A stretch of DNA of 64,000 nt from Umbilicaria muhlenbergii. Lineage: Eukaryota; Ascomycota; Lecanoromycetes; Umbilicariales; Umbilicariaceae. Shown here one piece after another: positions 45,884 through 58,097 of this stretch. The position numbers and the translations under genes are program-made. Below the pieces are notes generated by a model. That model made no database searches. It was not told the origin of the DNA and worked only from the letters and a program-made list of their open reading frames with translations. Position 1 is the stretch's first letter, and each line of letters begins with the position of its first letter. The stretch is taken from positions 9,448,497-9,512,496 of the forward strand of contig KK106981.1 in assembly GCA_000611775.1 (NCBI GenBank). Direction: 5' to 3'.

Positions 45884-47633
45884 GAACTCCTCCTTCTACT
45901 GTTCCTTTGACCCGACGAATCCCTCCTCCCCCACCCCCTCCCTTGTGGAAGCTTCCTCGTTTCGCTAGCTGAGGGATGACGATCCAGTATATGGCGGATA
46001 ATTTTCTATTTGTTTGCTGATACCCTTATCGTTTACTAATCACTGGCACCTTTTTTTAATTTCGATTTTCTGCTCGGACGGTCTACTTCCACTTCTACTT
46101 CCACTTCCACTTCCACTTCCACTTCCACTTCCACCACCATCACCACCACCGTCCCGCCTTTTCTTTTTCTGCTTCAACCAGCCATCCCAGCGCAGTTCCC
46201 CATTTCGAATATACCCCCCTGTAATACCAACCCGGCCGGCCGTTGACCTTCTCCCTTTCTTTCCTTTCCTTTCCCTTGAAGTTATGATATCCACTTGTAA
46301 TACCAGTTCATTGATTCGAATTTTTATTATCATCACTGCTGGAAGCGAAAGCGGGTATGGGGATTTTTGTGTGATGGGCGGTAGCTTATGGCTTATGGCT
46401 TGTGGCTTGTGGGCTTGTTTGAGCCGGGTGTGGCGGCAACACGATGAAAAGATTCCCCCCGATCGAGGTTCAGGCACGCATAGATAGGACGAGTGATTCT
46501 TTGCGTGTGCGTGTGTTTTGAAGGGAGTGGCATGAGCAAGCAAGCCAATTAAGTCCTCTCATGAAACCCTGGTAATCACTAGATCGACACCCATACCGCT
46601 GCTGCCAAGCCGTTCACGACGCACGCACGCACACTCCTTCCCCCCCTTGGGTTGGTTCTCCCATCGTCTCACCCATCCCTCGGGTCCCTGCTTCGATCAT
46701 ATCATATCATATCATATTACTACTACCCTCCCCATCACACCCATTGCCAATCCACCCCCCTTCCACTTTCCCCTTCCCCTTCTGACTCTCTCCTCTCAGC
46801 ACCCACTGCACCCTTCTCTCTTCCCCCTTTTGCCTCCCACTGCCCCCCGACCCCCCGACCCCACCCCATCAACTCTCCATCAACGGAAACAGTTGAACTT
46901 CCCCAAGCTCAGCCGCCACGGAGCGCGTCTGGCGCCGTGTTTGTCGACGACGACGCCGCCGCCGAAGTGGCGCCCGCCGAAGCCTTTGGAGTAGAAGAAT
47001 GGCATTGGGGCGGTGATCACGTGGGGTGGTGGTGGGAATTGGGAGATGTGCGTGGGTTGGTGAGGTGGTATGGGACGGAAGTGCGTACGGGAGAGTGGGA
47101 GCTGGTGGTGGTGAGGGTGTGTGGATGGTGTAGGTGCGGCGGTGATACTTGTCAACGTCGGTGGTTTGATCTCGAGTGAGGAAACGCGATCGACGTGTTG
47201 CTATGTATGTCTGGGTTAGTGGAACCCCCGATCGCAATTTGTGAGAGCAGGGGCAAATATCGCTCACCTGTTAAAGTGTCGGACACTTTCTCGTGATGCT
47301 ATCGAGGAGTGTATTGCTGGGTTCGTCACTCCTGGGACGAAGGTGTTGTGATGAAGTTGTTGGCGTTGTCGCTGACGCAGTACGGTAGCAGGCGAAAACA
47401 GGTTCGAACGTCGGTCCCAAGACAATCCCAAGAGCTTGGCGCCAAGCATGCAACGAAATCGAGTTTCACTTCCAAGCCTGGCGCCCTGGGAAGCGACGAG
47501 TGCCGACCTGTCCCTTCACTTTCATTTCTTTTCCTTGGCGACTCGTGACAATCCCCACTCCTACCTCTTCCCAGCCATGCCGCCGTTAATCGCACATGTC
47601 CACCGCCAACGCCACCGCCACCGACTCCAACCC
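45884..47633. other. Intergenic with microsatellites
   Basis: About 1.75 kb between the convergent Arf6 and Ssn3 genes. It holds a (cttcca)n run at about 46086-46136 and an atcat run at about 46677-46710, with C-rich low-complexity DNA in between. A 175-codon frame at 46652-47179 has no conserved motif and is not called. Confidence 0.6.
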
Positions 47634-49249
47634 CTACCCCTCCTTCATCCGCTTAGTCGGCCTCCCCAAACTATCGTCCGGCAACCCGCCCCTCTTCGTC
47701 CCCGGCAAACTGGTGTCGCGAATATCATTGTCGTCCTGACTGACCCTCCGATGCGGATACTGCACCACCATGCCCTCGAAGCAATTCGCGCTGACCTTCT
47801 CCCCGTTCGCGCTGAAATACGGATGCTGCAACGCTTCCTGCGCCGTCAGCCGTTTGGCCGGGTCGTACTCCAGTAGTCTCGAGAGCAGGTCGAAGCCTTG
47901 CTGGCCCGGGTACGCGGACGGGGGCTCGGTGGGGTAATTCGAGCTTTTGAGGATGGTCCAGTACCACGTCTCGAGCCCTCTTACGTTGCTTGCATCACGA
48001 GAGGAATAAGGGAGACCCTGAAGCTGGCTGTATTCCGGTTGATGAACAAGACCCGGCCAGAGTTCCTTCGTAGGAATACCGAGAATCTCCACAATCTTCT
48101 GCATCTGGTTGCGTTGAAAAGGCACGGCTTTCTTGCTGTCCATTTTCGCTTCTTCGCCCTTGAAGATGGGGCGGAGGGAGAGGAGTTCGGCAAAGATGCA
48201 GCCGACGGCCCAGAGGTCGACGGCGGGGGTGTAGTGGCGGCTTCCGAGGAGGAGTTCGGGAGCGCGGTACCAGATGGTGACGACGACTTTGTCGCCGCTG
48301 AAGAGGTGGTGCAGGGGTTTGTAGAAGAGGCGGGCGAGGCCTAGGTCGCCGATGCGGACTTCGCCTTTGGAGGTTACCATTATGTTGGCTGGTTTTAGAT
48401 CTCGGTGGAGTACCCAGTTGCTGTGGAGATAGAGGAGCCCGTTGAGGAGCTGGAAGAGGATGGATTTGATGGTGGGTGCTGGGATTGGGTATCTGGTGGG
48501 CTGCGTGTGGTGGTGGATGATTTGGAGGAGGTCATGTTCGGCGTACTCAAAGACCATGTAGATGCATTTGTCTTCGAGGATGATCTCGACCAGGTTGATG
48601 ATGTTTGGATGAGATAGTTCTGAACACAGAGCCATCTCACGGCAGGCCGATTGCGATATACCAGTGTACTGGATTACTTCGCCTTCCTTGTCCGGCTTGA
48701 ACCTAGGTCAAGTTTAGTGAATAGCTAAAAGGCAGGCTTCAGGATTTCTACTTCTTGATAGCAAATTCGCCGGACTGACCATTCCTGCCTGTAGCCTTGT
48801 AGACTCGTCCATAGGTGCCGCTACTGATGAAGCCGACAACCTTGTACCGGTCATGCACCTTGACCTTGCTGATGTAGCCGGGAGAAGGCATTTTCCTGGA
48901 ATCCGAGGGTTCTGAACAACGGGAGTAAGAACGAGATCACAGAGCAGCGCACAGAAGAAACTGCAAGAGTGAGGCTACTCAATGATGATGCGAGGCATTA
49001 TTTGTGAAACTCGGGACAACATGTCTACAGGGAGGACACATTCTATTCTGTCTCACAAGCAGGGACTTGGCACGTTTCAAAGCACCGAGACTATAAAAAC
49101 CCAAACCGGAAGAAGTCCTTACCATCAAAAGCAGCCTGAACACTCCTCTTCAGGTTCTGCGTGGCCGAAGCACTGACAGCAGCAGCTCTAGCAGTAGCCG
49201 CAGCAGAGGGTGGTCCTCCGGCGGAGGAAGGCGGATTGGTCCCACTCAT
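47634..49249 (-). CDS. ssn3: Cyclin-dependent kinase Ssn3/CDK8 of the Mediator
   Basis: A three-exon gene of 451 residues: 49249-49123, 48911-48752 and 48702-47634, all in phase. Exon 1 is an Ala/Ser-rich leader ([15 protein letters not shown]... [11 protein letters not shown]). Exon 2 joins it through [16 protein letters not shown] to the kinase core. Key elements are the glycine loop [19 protein letters not shown], the CDK8-type cyclin helix [40 protein letters not shown] and [16 protein letters not shown] replaces the DMG of animal CDK8, as is usual in fungi as far as I recall. With cyclin C it forms the Mediator kinase module and represses or tunes RNA polymerase II. The 211-nt intron 1 is long. 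The 3' end ends in a basic [10 protein letters not shown]. Confidence 0.95.
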
Positions 49250-49806
49250 CTCTCCAATCCTGATCCAGGCACGGAGTACACCGGTGTCGTCAAACAAGAT
49301 TCCGTCAGTCTAAGGTCAGGGTCCGTTGGTCACCGCATCTTTACTCGTAATGCGATGCTAAGAGCCGTCGGATCCAAGGCTGCGCAGCCCGATGTGCCCT
49401 TTGCTGTCACTGCTGATGGACAGCAATGGCTTCTTGCACACTGTAGCGTAACCGGGCAATTCAAATGAGGGTGCCTACCACCGACAGAACTGGGTGGAGA
49501 ACGAATTGAAGACGTCTCTAGGCGCAAGGCTGAAGAGGCCTGCAGTCTGGATCTCGTAGGCCTGCTTACTAATGCCCTATGACATGGTCGCGGCGGAGTC
49601 GCATCACATGCCTTTCTAATCTTCTCTCCAAGCTTGTCTGGAAGCGCCAACCACACATGAGACTCTAATTCGCCCTCCTTCTCAAGCCTTTTCAGGCCTT
49701 TCACCGATCTCCAAGAGACGGGATCACCGATTGTGCAGTTGTCGAGTCCTGCACTCGAGCGTGAAATTGAGCCTCTTGACAGGCTTAGGACGAACAGCTA
49801 CTCAAG
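49250..49806. other. Divergent promoter region of Ssn3 and the sugar transporter
   Basis: About 560 bp between two divergent starts. No gene is supported inside. Confidence 0.6.
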
Positions 49807-51585
49807 ATGGCCACCTCCGACTCCCCCAAGAACTCATGGACCCAGAACATAACTCCCTACCTGGTCTACCTATCTCTGATAACCGCCATGGGTCCCCTCC
49901 ACTTCGGGTATCATTTGGTACCGTCCCCGTTCCCACCGCACTCCCCCCCCCAACTCTCCCCCGCCACATCCACGCCCCAAAGTCTCCCAATAGCTAACCT
50001 CTCCCCTCACCCTACCAGGCCGAGCTCAACGCCCCCCAAGAAGTTCTAACCTGCAAGGCCAAATCCTCAACCTCCACATCCCGCACCTTCCTCTCCCGCC
50101 TTCGCACCTCCTCCGTCACAACCACCACAGCCCCCACCCTCGCCGGCCTACCAACCTGCATCCCCATGAACAGCACCCAATTCGGTCTCGTGTCCTCACT
50201 CTACACTCTCGGCGGTCTACTCGGCGCTCTTGTAATCGGCATGCTGGCCAGTAACTCTTCCAACAAAGGGATCCTCCCCAAGTCCAACTGCGGAGACTCT
50301 CTATTCTCGAAACTGCCCTCCCCGCCCTCCGGCCGTCTAGCGCAGATGCGGCTGATCACCATATTCTTCGTCCTGGGCCCGCTGTTGGAGTCACTCGCGC
50401 CCGCAATCTGGGTCCTTGTGATCGGGCGATTCATCAGCGGCCTGGGTTCCGGTGCAGCGCTGGTGGTAGTCCCGATCTACATTTCGGAGACGGCGCCGCC
50501 GAGTGAGAAGGGGTTGTTTGGCGCGCTGACGCAGGTGATGACGAATGTGGGGATTGTGCTGGCTCAATTACTCGGATACTTTCTGAGTCATGGGAATATG
50601 TGGCGAGTGGTGTTTGCGGTTGCGGGAGCGATTGGACTGGTGCAAGCGGTGGGGTTGTGCTTTGTGCCGGAGAGTCCGAAGTGGTTGGCTGAGAGGGGGC
50701 AGGTGGAGAAGGCGAGGAGGATCTTAAAGCGGGTGAGAGGGAGGCGAGTGAATATAGAGGAGGAGATGAGTGGGTGGGAAGTGGGCGGCGAGGAGAGAGG
50801 TATGTTATTCACATCTCACGGCTGAAACCATATTTCCGACTATCCATAGCTAACCCCACCCCCCTACAGAAGAAGAAGCTTCCCTCCTCCTTCACTCCTC
50901 GGACCGCCCCCGCTCCCCTCCCAAGAAACCCCCGCCCACCGCCCCCATCGGCATGTTCGACGTGCTCGCGCACCCCGACCATAACCGCGCCATTATCGCC
51001 GTCATCGCCGTCATGCTGGCCCAACAATTGTGCGGCATCAACAGCGTAGTCATGTACTCGGTCTCGATCCTCTCATCCATCCTCCCCACCGCCGCCGGCC
51101 TCATCACCGTCGCCGTCGGCGCCGTCAACCTCGTCGTCACCATCGCCTGCGCCCCGCTCGCCGACCGCCTCGGCCGCAAAACTTGCCTCTTGCTGTCGAT
51201 TGCCGGTATGGGCACGAACGCGCTGCTCCTCGCGCTGGGGATCATCTTCGACGTCAAAGCCCTCTCCGCGGTCGCCACTCTACTGTTTGTGGCGAGTTTC
51301 GCCGTCGGGTTGGGGCCGGTGCCGTTTATACTTGCGAGCGAGCTGGTGGGGCCGGAGGCGGTGGGCGCGGCGCAGAGTTGGGGACTCGCGGCCAGTTGGA
51401 TCGCGACCTTTGTGGTTGCGCAGTTTTTTCCGATGCTGAATGAGCGGTTGGGGGACGGGAGGGTGTATTTTTTGTTTGCGGGGTTGGCGGCGGGGTTTGC
51501 GGGGTTTGTCGGGTGGTGGGTGCCGGAGACGAGGGGGAAGAGGGATGCGGATGAGGTTTGGGGGAGGGTGAGGAGGGAGGATTGA
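49807..51585 (+). CDS. MFS sugar transporter, Vps73-like
   Basis: A three-exon gene of 535 residues: 49807-49917, 50019-50799 and 50870-51585. Sugar-porter signatures are FGLVSSLYTLGGLLGALVIG, IGRFISGLGSGAALVVVPIY (the RxxxGxGxG motif), PESPKWLAERGQ, QQLCGINSVVMYS, ADRLGRKTCLLL and VPETRGKR. About 12 membrane segments are readable. The luminal loop between helices 1 and 2 carries extra Ser/Thr-rich sequence, and a Pro-rich cytoplasmic loop (PRSPPKKPPPTAP) spans the second intron. It resembles yeast Vps73 and relatives, which are probably vacuolar hexose transporters. The C-rich to G-rich switch is strong here. Confidence 0.92.
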
Positions 51586-51702
51586 AATGGGGGTGGGGGA
51601 TTGGCGTTGTGCTAGGGCTAGCGAGGGGGGATTTACTTTGGCGGAAGGGGTGGGCTGTCTATACACGCTGCGGTTAGGCCCTACGGGGACAGGCTGCTGG
51701 TA

Positions 51703-52077
51703 CAGTAAACCTCGGCTATAACGAACTTGGCAGTAATGAAATCCGGGTTATAATGAACTGACATTGAATCCCTTGAGAAATTGGTATGTAAAATAACGAA
51801 ATACTAGTTATTACGAATTCGTTAGCATTTCGCCGAAGATTCTCTAGGGTTCGTTACTATCCAGGTTAGTCTGCGTGAGATCTGACCATACAAATCCGTC
51901 TGAGAACAATGACTCAGCACTGAAACGGGTAAAATTTCTTAAAAATCCCCCCGTCAACCTTGGCATCGTATGATACTGAGGCCTGCCACTGCTTACTAAG
52001 AAACTGTTATCACGAAACCCAGTTTATAACGAACTGCTGAAGCGGAATTTTCAATTCGTCATAGCCAGGGTTTACTG
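51703..52077. mobile_element. pogo/Fot-like MITE
   Basis: A 375-bp non-coding A/T-rich element between TA dinucleotides (51701-51702 and 52078-52079). The imperfect inverted termini of about 28 bp both begin cagtaaacc and continue ggctat.acgaa. This is the end type and TA duplication of pogo/Fot elements of the Tc1-mariner group. Several internal copies of ataacgaa-like words repeat the terminal motif. Confidence 0.8.
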
Positions 52078-52079
52078 TA

Positions 52080-52952
52080 TACCTTTCCCGCAGAAGTTTG
52101 GGGATATGAGATCAGCAGTTGCTTCCAAAGTCCCATATGCAGACCAAGCAATCGCTTTCCCATAACTAACCTCAACATATACCCCCCCCAAACAAGCAGA
52201 CAATCGTAAATCGGCAACAACCACTCGAAACCCCCGGCCACACCTCCGAAGACTCTACCCTCCCTCCTCTATTTCCCACACCCCACTCCATCCCCCACCG
52301 GCATCAGCCAACCCACATTTACACAAAACCCCCTCCTCCAACGGTCCACCCGCGCCCATGCTCCACCCGTGCATCTCCCACCTCCATCCAATTCCTCTCC
52401 AACGAAAAATCCAAAAGAAAACCGCCCCGGGTTTCCCCAATCCTCACTTCTACGTCCGAAAATCTCTCGGTGATATAACTCGACTAACCCCGACGACCCC
52501 GCCTTCCACTCGCGACGCTGAAACACGCACACGCGCCCTGCCATTCCTTGCCTCATAGCCGATAAGCGGGGCTCAGGGGCGGGCATCCCAGCATTGCAAG
52601 TGGCATTATCGCGCACGGTAGATCTGCCGCACAGTCCCAAGCGGCCTTCAAATGCCGATGTGTTCCCCAACCCCAGGTTTCATGGCTTTGCGGCTCTAGG
52701 GTGCGGGTTAACTGTGTGTGCGGCTAGGGTATTATCTGCGGCTGCAAGAATAGCGGCATAGAGAATGCAGGGCCTAAACGCCCAGAGGGGGGTTGTACAT
52801 AAGGAGGGGTTATAGAGCCGTCTTTGAGATCGGAATTTTGGTTGTTGGAAAAAGAGTAATCCACGTCCCCGAACAGAGTCTCCATCGGACACCCCAATCC
52901 GGTCACCTAACCCCCGAACACAGCTCCCCAAGAACAGAGACAACACACCACC
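52080..52952. other. Intergenic
   Basis: About 870 bp with C-rich stretches and no supported gene. The right end is the promoter of the secreted protein at 52953. Confidence 0.5.
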
Positions 52953-53702
52953 ATGCGCCTCTCCAACCCCATAAGACTAGCCGCCCTCGCCAGCACGCTC
53001 GCTCCCATCCTCGCCCTCCCCACCATCAGCGACGACCCTCCCTCCGCCCTATCCGCCCGCGTTGTCCATTGCGACAACGCCCCCGGCACAGTAGCCGGAA
53101 CGTAAGTCCCTCCTCTCCACCCACTCCTCCCCACACATCCCATTCCCATTCCCCACCCCCAGATCCCCGCTCCCCGCTTCCCAACTCCCGCAATCAGCCT
53201 AACGAAACCCCCTCCCCACAACAGCCTCCTCGCCCGCCGCACCTTCCCCGAACCCCTCTCCCCCTCCCTCCTCCTAACCCCCCGCACCGCCACCGCCCCC
53301 CTTATATGGTGTCTCCACGCCTCAACCACCTACCTCTCCATAACCCTCACCCCCCACGCCTCCTCCCGCGCCAGCGCCGAAACATTCCCCCTCCTGCTCC
53401 ACAGCGCCTACCTGCAGACACAGGAGCGGGTGAAAACTGGAGTGGGCGACCTACCGAGCGCCGGGCTGTACGCATCGCAGAGCGGAGCGACGTTGCAGGT
53501 GCGGCCGGTAGCGGTGGGGAAGACGGCGGAAGGGGTGACGGTGGGGGGGGTGACGGTTGGGGGGCGGCCGATGACGTGGAGGGTGGTGGGGGATGCGATT
53601 AGGACGTTGGCGGATATGATGAAGGTGAAGGGGGGGACGGCGTGCTCGTTTGTGGTGTTTAGTGGGGCGAGTCTGGTGGGGCAGGGGAGTGTGAGGGTGT
53701 AG
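52953..53702 (+). CDS. Small secreted protein, unknown function
   Basis: A two-exon gene of 208 residues: 52953-53101 and 53225-53702, phase 2 across gtaagt...caacag. A signal peptide is clear (MRLSNPIRLAALASTLAPILALP). The mature part has HCDNAPGTVAGT, IWCLHASTTYLSITLTP and a Gly/Val-rich end (GGVTVGGRPMTW). Only a few cysteines are present. I do not recognise a family. Exon 2 starts almost purely C-rich and ends almost purely G-rich on the coding strand, which forces a Thr/Leu/Pro-rich first half and a Gly/Val-rich end. Confidence 0.7.
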
Positions 53703-54107
53703 GTGGGGGAGGGCGGAGGCACCGAGGGTGGGGTTGGACGAGGGTGTGAGTTTGCTGGTTCGAGGTGTCGAGGCGAAGGAGGTGCGTTTTGAGGTAGCGA
53801 TCTGGAGAAATTTCTGTGGTATGGGAAAATAACATCGAGAGCGGATCTGAGCTGCCGATAGGTGACAGAAGTCTTGTAGTGATTTCTTGCCTCCTACGTA
53901 AGCAGTATCGAAGGACTTCGGCTCACGAACTTGGCCGGCGTCTATTAAACGTGGATTTCAAGGAAGGATTTCCATCAACGGTCGAGGCGGGTGACAATTG
54001 GAAGACCTTATGTGTAATGCCGCGACGTGGACAGGAACTACCCTAGTGGTCAGATTCGTCACGGTCTCGAATCGGTCAAAGGGATTTGCCAACCGGATCC
54101 TCGTGAA
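53703..54107. other. Intergenic between convergent genes
   Basis: About 400 bp of 3' flanking sequence with no recognisable feature. Confidence 0.5.
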
Positions 54108-55274
54108 TTAGATCGTGTTCACGACAGGCTCCGGTGTTGGGTCTAGCGACGAGTCTCTTCTCCAACGTCCCCCGCCACATCGGCGCCAACCCTGCAGCAT
54201 GTCTTCAAATTTCGTATCGAGAGTTGGGCGAAGACCTTCCATTGCGTAGTCAAGGCTTTCAAAGCGCTTGAGCCTGACCATTTTCTTGATGGTGTGTAGA
54301 ATCACCGCATACCCGGTATCGATTTCCATCCACATGTCAGCAGGAAGGTTCTTTCCCATCCTCGTCTTGTCTTCGAGGACCTTGCTAGAAGGCTCAGGAG
54401 CGAGTTGTACGCGGAAGTCCTCCAAGTTGGGCATTGCCAGGAAAAGTCTCGAGATGTCATAGGTGTGATTGTGCAGTGGAAAGATAGCAATGTAGTCGAA
54501 AGACGTAAACGATGTCACTACATTAAGAGGATGCAAAGGTGCAATGGAAGGAGTGGTCTTCAGAAAATATTCATAAGTGCTGTACACTTTCAGCGAAGAG
54601 CCTTCGTTTAGGGTGCAGTGAGACCAATCTCGGAGGTGAAATAGATCAGCTACCCGGGGCGGTCCCCATGAGCCAACAGTAGGAGTAGTGTCCGACTGTT
54701 TGAAATGGAGAATGTGGAAAGGCATATCAAAAGCCCATGCGTCGCGTTGCTTGCAAAAACACGAAGACAGAAGCGCTAGTGTTGGCGGCGGAGCGACCAT
54801 AGTAATGAAAACGGGATTGAGGGCTGTTAGAAGGTTCCTCCATAGATGAGCAAATTCAAAGAACCCCACTTTATCGAAGGCGTCGCTCAATTGCCTGGGT
54901 CCCGTCGGACTCAGCTCCGTAATAAAATTGACTTCGGTGTACAGTACCAGGCCTTTGATGTACGAACGCAGAGCGTTGAGACGGACAAAGTCGAAGAAGT
55001 CATTGATATCCTCACTGCCGGAGGACAACTCGACGATGTCCTGCATAGAGAGGCGGTTCAACCGGATGCGCGAGAACTTGAACAGACGAAAGATAGTCAG
55101 ACGCCGCAATGAACGGGATGTAAGAGACAGGGACTTTAACGGCTGCGCGTCCGACTCGGTCAAGGTGATGTTAGGTTCCTTGTGCAGCGCCTGCAACGAT
55201 GGAGGCTCAACATCGAGGTAAGAAATGATGTGATCGAGGAGCTCCTCTGGGCAATCTAAAAGCTTAATAGCCAT
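54108..55274 (-). CDS. F-box-like protein, unknown target
   Basis: A single-exon gene of 388 residues. The N-terminus IKLLDCPEELLDHIISYLD with LKSLSLTSRSLRRLTIFRLF forms an F-box-like motif of the kind that binds Skp1 in SCF ubiquitin ligases. The rest matches the layout of the many ascomycete F-box-like proteins: SYIKGLVLYTE, an FFEFAHLWRNLLTALNP helix and a late PNLEDFRVQLAPEPS segment. No other domain is recognised. The substrate is unknown, and a role outside SCF cannot be excluded. It is divergent from the MetE-like gene. Confidence 0.75.
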   Translation of the reverse strand: MAIKLLDCPEELLDHIISYLDVEPPSLQALHKEPNITLTESDAQPLKSLSLTSRSLRRLTIFRLFKFSRIRLNRLSMQDIVELSSGSEDINDFFDFVRLNALRSYIKGLVLYTEVNFITELSPTGPRQLSDAFDKVGFFEFAHLWRNLLTALNPVFITMVAPPPTLALLSSCFCKQRDAWAFDMPFHILHFKQSDTTPTVGSWGPPRVADLFHLRDWSHCTLNEGSSLKVYSTYEYFLKTTPSIAPLHPLNVVTSFTSFDYIAIFPLHNHTYDISRLFLAMPNLEDFRVQLAPEPSSKVLEDKTRMGKNLPADMWMEIDTGYAVILHTIKKMVRLKRFESLDYAMEGLRPTLDTKFEDMLQGWRRCGGGRWRRDSSLDPTPEPVVNTI

Positions 55275-55999
55275 CTTGAGCGTGGCGTAGAACGAAGCAG
55301 TGGCTAATTGTTGATATCAAACGGATATTGGTCTTGAGCTTGATGATAGGGGAGCTGTGAGGTCAGGCGTGGTGCGGTAAACGATTGTTCTCCACTGTAT
55401 ATCGCGGGAGTGCCCCCCATCCTCTCAACGGCCCCCTCCCTCGAAATGTAACCCCGCAGTTGCAGCTGCTAGACATGGATGATAAACAGTCATTCCCCTC
55501 CACAACTTCTTTGTGTCAGAACAACATCAATTGACTCATTTCCCTTCATGACAAAAGCCTGTTTGACTGTAAATCAACACGCTCAACGATAAGACCTGTT
55601 TTACAAGCGTAATCAAACTCGTAGGATGCTTGACGTTGCGGTCTTGGCCGCCGATCTTGGAAGCAACTCCGCCGCCCAATGATGTCCGGGCTGGAACGTT
55701 CACGAATCACAGCCGAGACTTGCTCAGTCCTCGCTGTACGAGGCAATAATAGGTCCGGCTTCATGAAACGCGAATCGGGATGGTGAAATGCGGACCAGTA
55801 GGGCAGAGTGTTCCCCGCCCTCTGGCTTTCGGCATCTCTCTCAGCGTCAATGCCGCGCAAAGGGCAGCGTATAAAGATGCCCGGTGTCAGTAGGATGATC
55901 TCAATAAATCGATCTTCGTACTTGCGCGTAGATTTGGTAAGTGGTCTTTGAGTCAACAGCGCATCTTCACTAACGCCTCTTGCAGGACAAACCCTCAGT
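55275..55999. promoter_or_regulatory. Divergent promoter region, F-box-like and MetE-like genes
   Basis: About 725 bp between two divergent starts. The sequence just before 56000 (gcaggacaaaccctcag) could be an acceptor of a 5' UTR intron. Open frames on the minus strand here have no recognisable domain. Confidence 0.4.
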
Positions 56000-57313
56000 A
56001 TGGCCGCAAAATTGCACCAAAGACCCCCGTTTAGGGCAGAGCACCTGGGCTCCCTCCTCCGCCCCGACGACCTCCTCAAGATTCGCGACGCCGTTGACAA
56101 AGGTACTGCGACTGACCAGCAATTGAAGAGCGTCGAAGATACCGCCATACAAGACATAGTAAAGCTTCAGATCAATCTCGGCTTCCACCCCATCTCTGAT
56201 GGCGAATATCGCCGACACAGTGCGTCCATCCGCGCCCCTTCTTCCCCGTCGCACTAACACGTCCCGTCAGTGTTCTGGGGCACTTTCTTCCCCGGGCTCG
56301 AAGGCTTCAAAGAGATCCAGAACCCTGACCCCTCCATCTTCCGCGAATACATGCCCGACATTCCCGCGTTCATAGAAAAGGGCCACAAGTCTCTGGAGAG
56401 CGTGCTGTGCACGGGCAAGATTAAACACGTCGGCAGCACATATTTAGACCAATGGAACTACCTGAAGAAGCTCGTCCCCACGGACCGTGTCCACGAATGT
56501 AAGCTGACGCTGGCGGCTCCGAACTGGTACCACATGCGCTACAAGGAGGGCCTCGCATACCCAAAAGATGTTTATTCCAGCGATGAGGAATACTTCGCCG
56601 ACATCGCCAAAGCATACCAAGATGAGCTGAAAATCCTCTACGACGCCGGTCTCCGCAACATTCAATTCGACGACCCCAACCTCGCATGTGAGCTTTATCT
56701 TCCTCCCGTTCGTCTCAACCCCCACTAACTGATCGCCCGAGACTTCTGTTCCGAAAAAATGATCGCAGGTTGGAACGCCGACCCACTGAACGCGCACACG
56801 GTCGAAGAAACGCTCGACACCTACATATCCCTCTACAACGCCTGCATCTCTGCCTGCCCGCCCGACATGCACATCGGCGTGCACCTCTGCCGCGGTAACG
56901 CCGTCAACTCTCGTCATTTCAGCGAAGGTGGCTACGATCGCATCGCCACGAAACTATTCCGTGACCTCCACATGCACACCTACTACCTCGAGTACGACAC
57001 GGAGCGCTCTGGCACATTTGAGCCGCTGAAATCGCTGCCGAAGAATAAGAATGTTATATTAGGTGTTATCACGAGTAAGTTTCCGAAATTGGAGGATGTG
57101 GGGGAGATGCGGGAGAGGGTATTTCAGGCGGCGGATATTGTGGCAGAGGGGAATAGGGAGAGCAGGGAGGAGGCTTTGAAGAGGATGGGTGTCTCTCCAC
57201 AGTGCGGTTTCGCGAGCCACAGCAGTGGAAACGCGGTCAAGAAGGAGGATATGGTGCAGAAGTTGACGTTAGTCAGGACATTAGCGGATAGTATCTGGCC
57301 AGGTGAGCCATGA
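56000..57313 (+). CDS. UROD/MetE-like zinc enzyme
   Basis: A three-exon gene of 402 residues: 56000-56219, 56271-56687 and 56742-57313, all in phase; intron 1 has a CTAAC branch. It is a single-barrel protein like the C-terminal catalytic half of cobalamin-independent methionine synthase: FRAEHLGSLLRP, ISDGEYRRHMFWGTFF, IQFDDPNLAYF, then the zinc site HxC in GVHLCRGNAV, Glu in YYLEYD and Cys in SPQCGF. It lacks the N-terminal MetE half, so it is one of the short MetE-like proteins common in fungi. A methyl transfer to a thiol is plausible, but the donor and acceptor are unknown. Confidence 0.9.
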
Positions 57314-58097
57314 GAGTGGTAACCTTAGAGATACCAAGGACGTTTGATCGCTGTCTGTAGCAGTCGAACACTCTCTCGGATTTTTTTTTTTGGTCTAGGA
57401 TAAGGAGACAGTACCGTAGAATGGTAAGGTGGAAACACTAGGGTCATGTCCCTAGTCTCATAAGGTAGGCGCGGGGTGGCGCGGGTATCAATGTCACATG
57501 ATGATGCCATTGATACTCCTGAGCCTTCCGGGGGCCACAAAAGGTAGGATCGCAGTATTAAACAGAGAAAAGGTGCCCAATGTACTCAATTGGTTGGAAG
57601 AGAAGAGTAAAAGATTCGGCGTCATAGTGGAGGGGTGGATCCATTAGTGTTTCATGTAGGGCTGATGCTGACTAATGGCCACAGCCCTCATCCGACATCG
57701 CCAAGCTCGTTTTCTCCCTTTCAATTTGAATTCCTCCAGGCTTGTCCTCGAACGCCGGCTCCATCTTCATTGGCTGACGAAGTATCCTCCCTGGATATCT
57801 GGTTAGCTTCCCGGCCCAGGGACCGGAAGCATGTAGATTTCTAAACAACCGGGCCTAAAGGCTTATTGCCGCGGCATCACGATGACGTACCCGTGGGAAA
57901 TGCTGGCCGTAGTCTAACTGTATAGTAGGACTTGCTGACAATTCAGAGATGCATCTAGAATGATGACTTGGGGTTTTTACAGCGCTGATACAAAGTATAT
58001 AGTTGCCGGAGTCCAAATTCTTCCCCTTAACAACAGACCTTTTCCATTTAGCATACCTTCTTGACCACACAACTTCAATCACATCAATCTTTCTACA
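57314..58097. other. Intergenic
   Basis: About 780 bp. A run of T near 57381 lies in the 3' flank of the MetE-like gene. The right half is the promoter of the OYE gene. No gene. Confidence 0.55.

Noticed and set aside
46652-47179. 175-codon open frame between Arf6 and Ssn3
   Set aside because: It is low-complexity Pro/Ser then Gly/Trp-rich, in keeping with strand skew, and has no recognisable domain.
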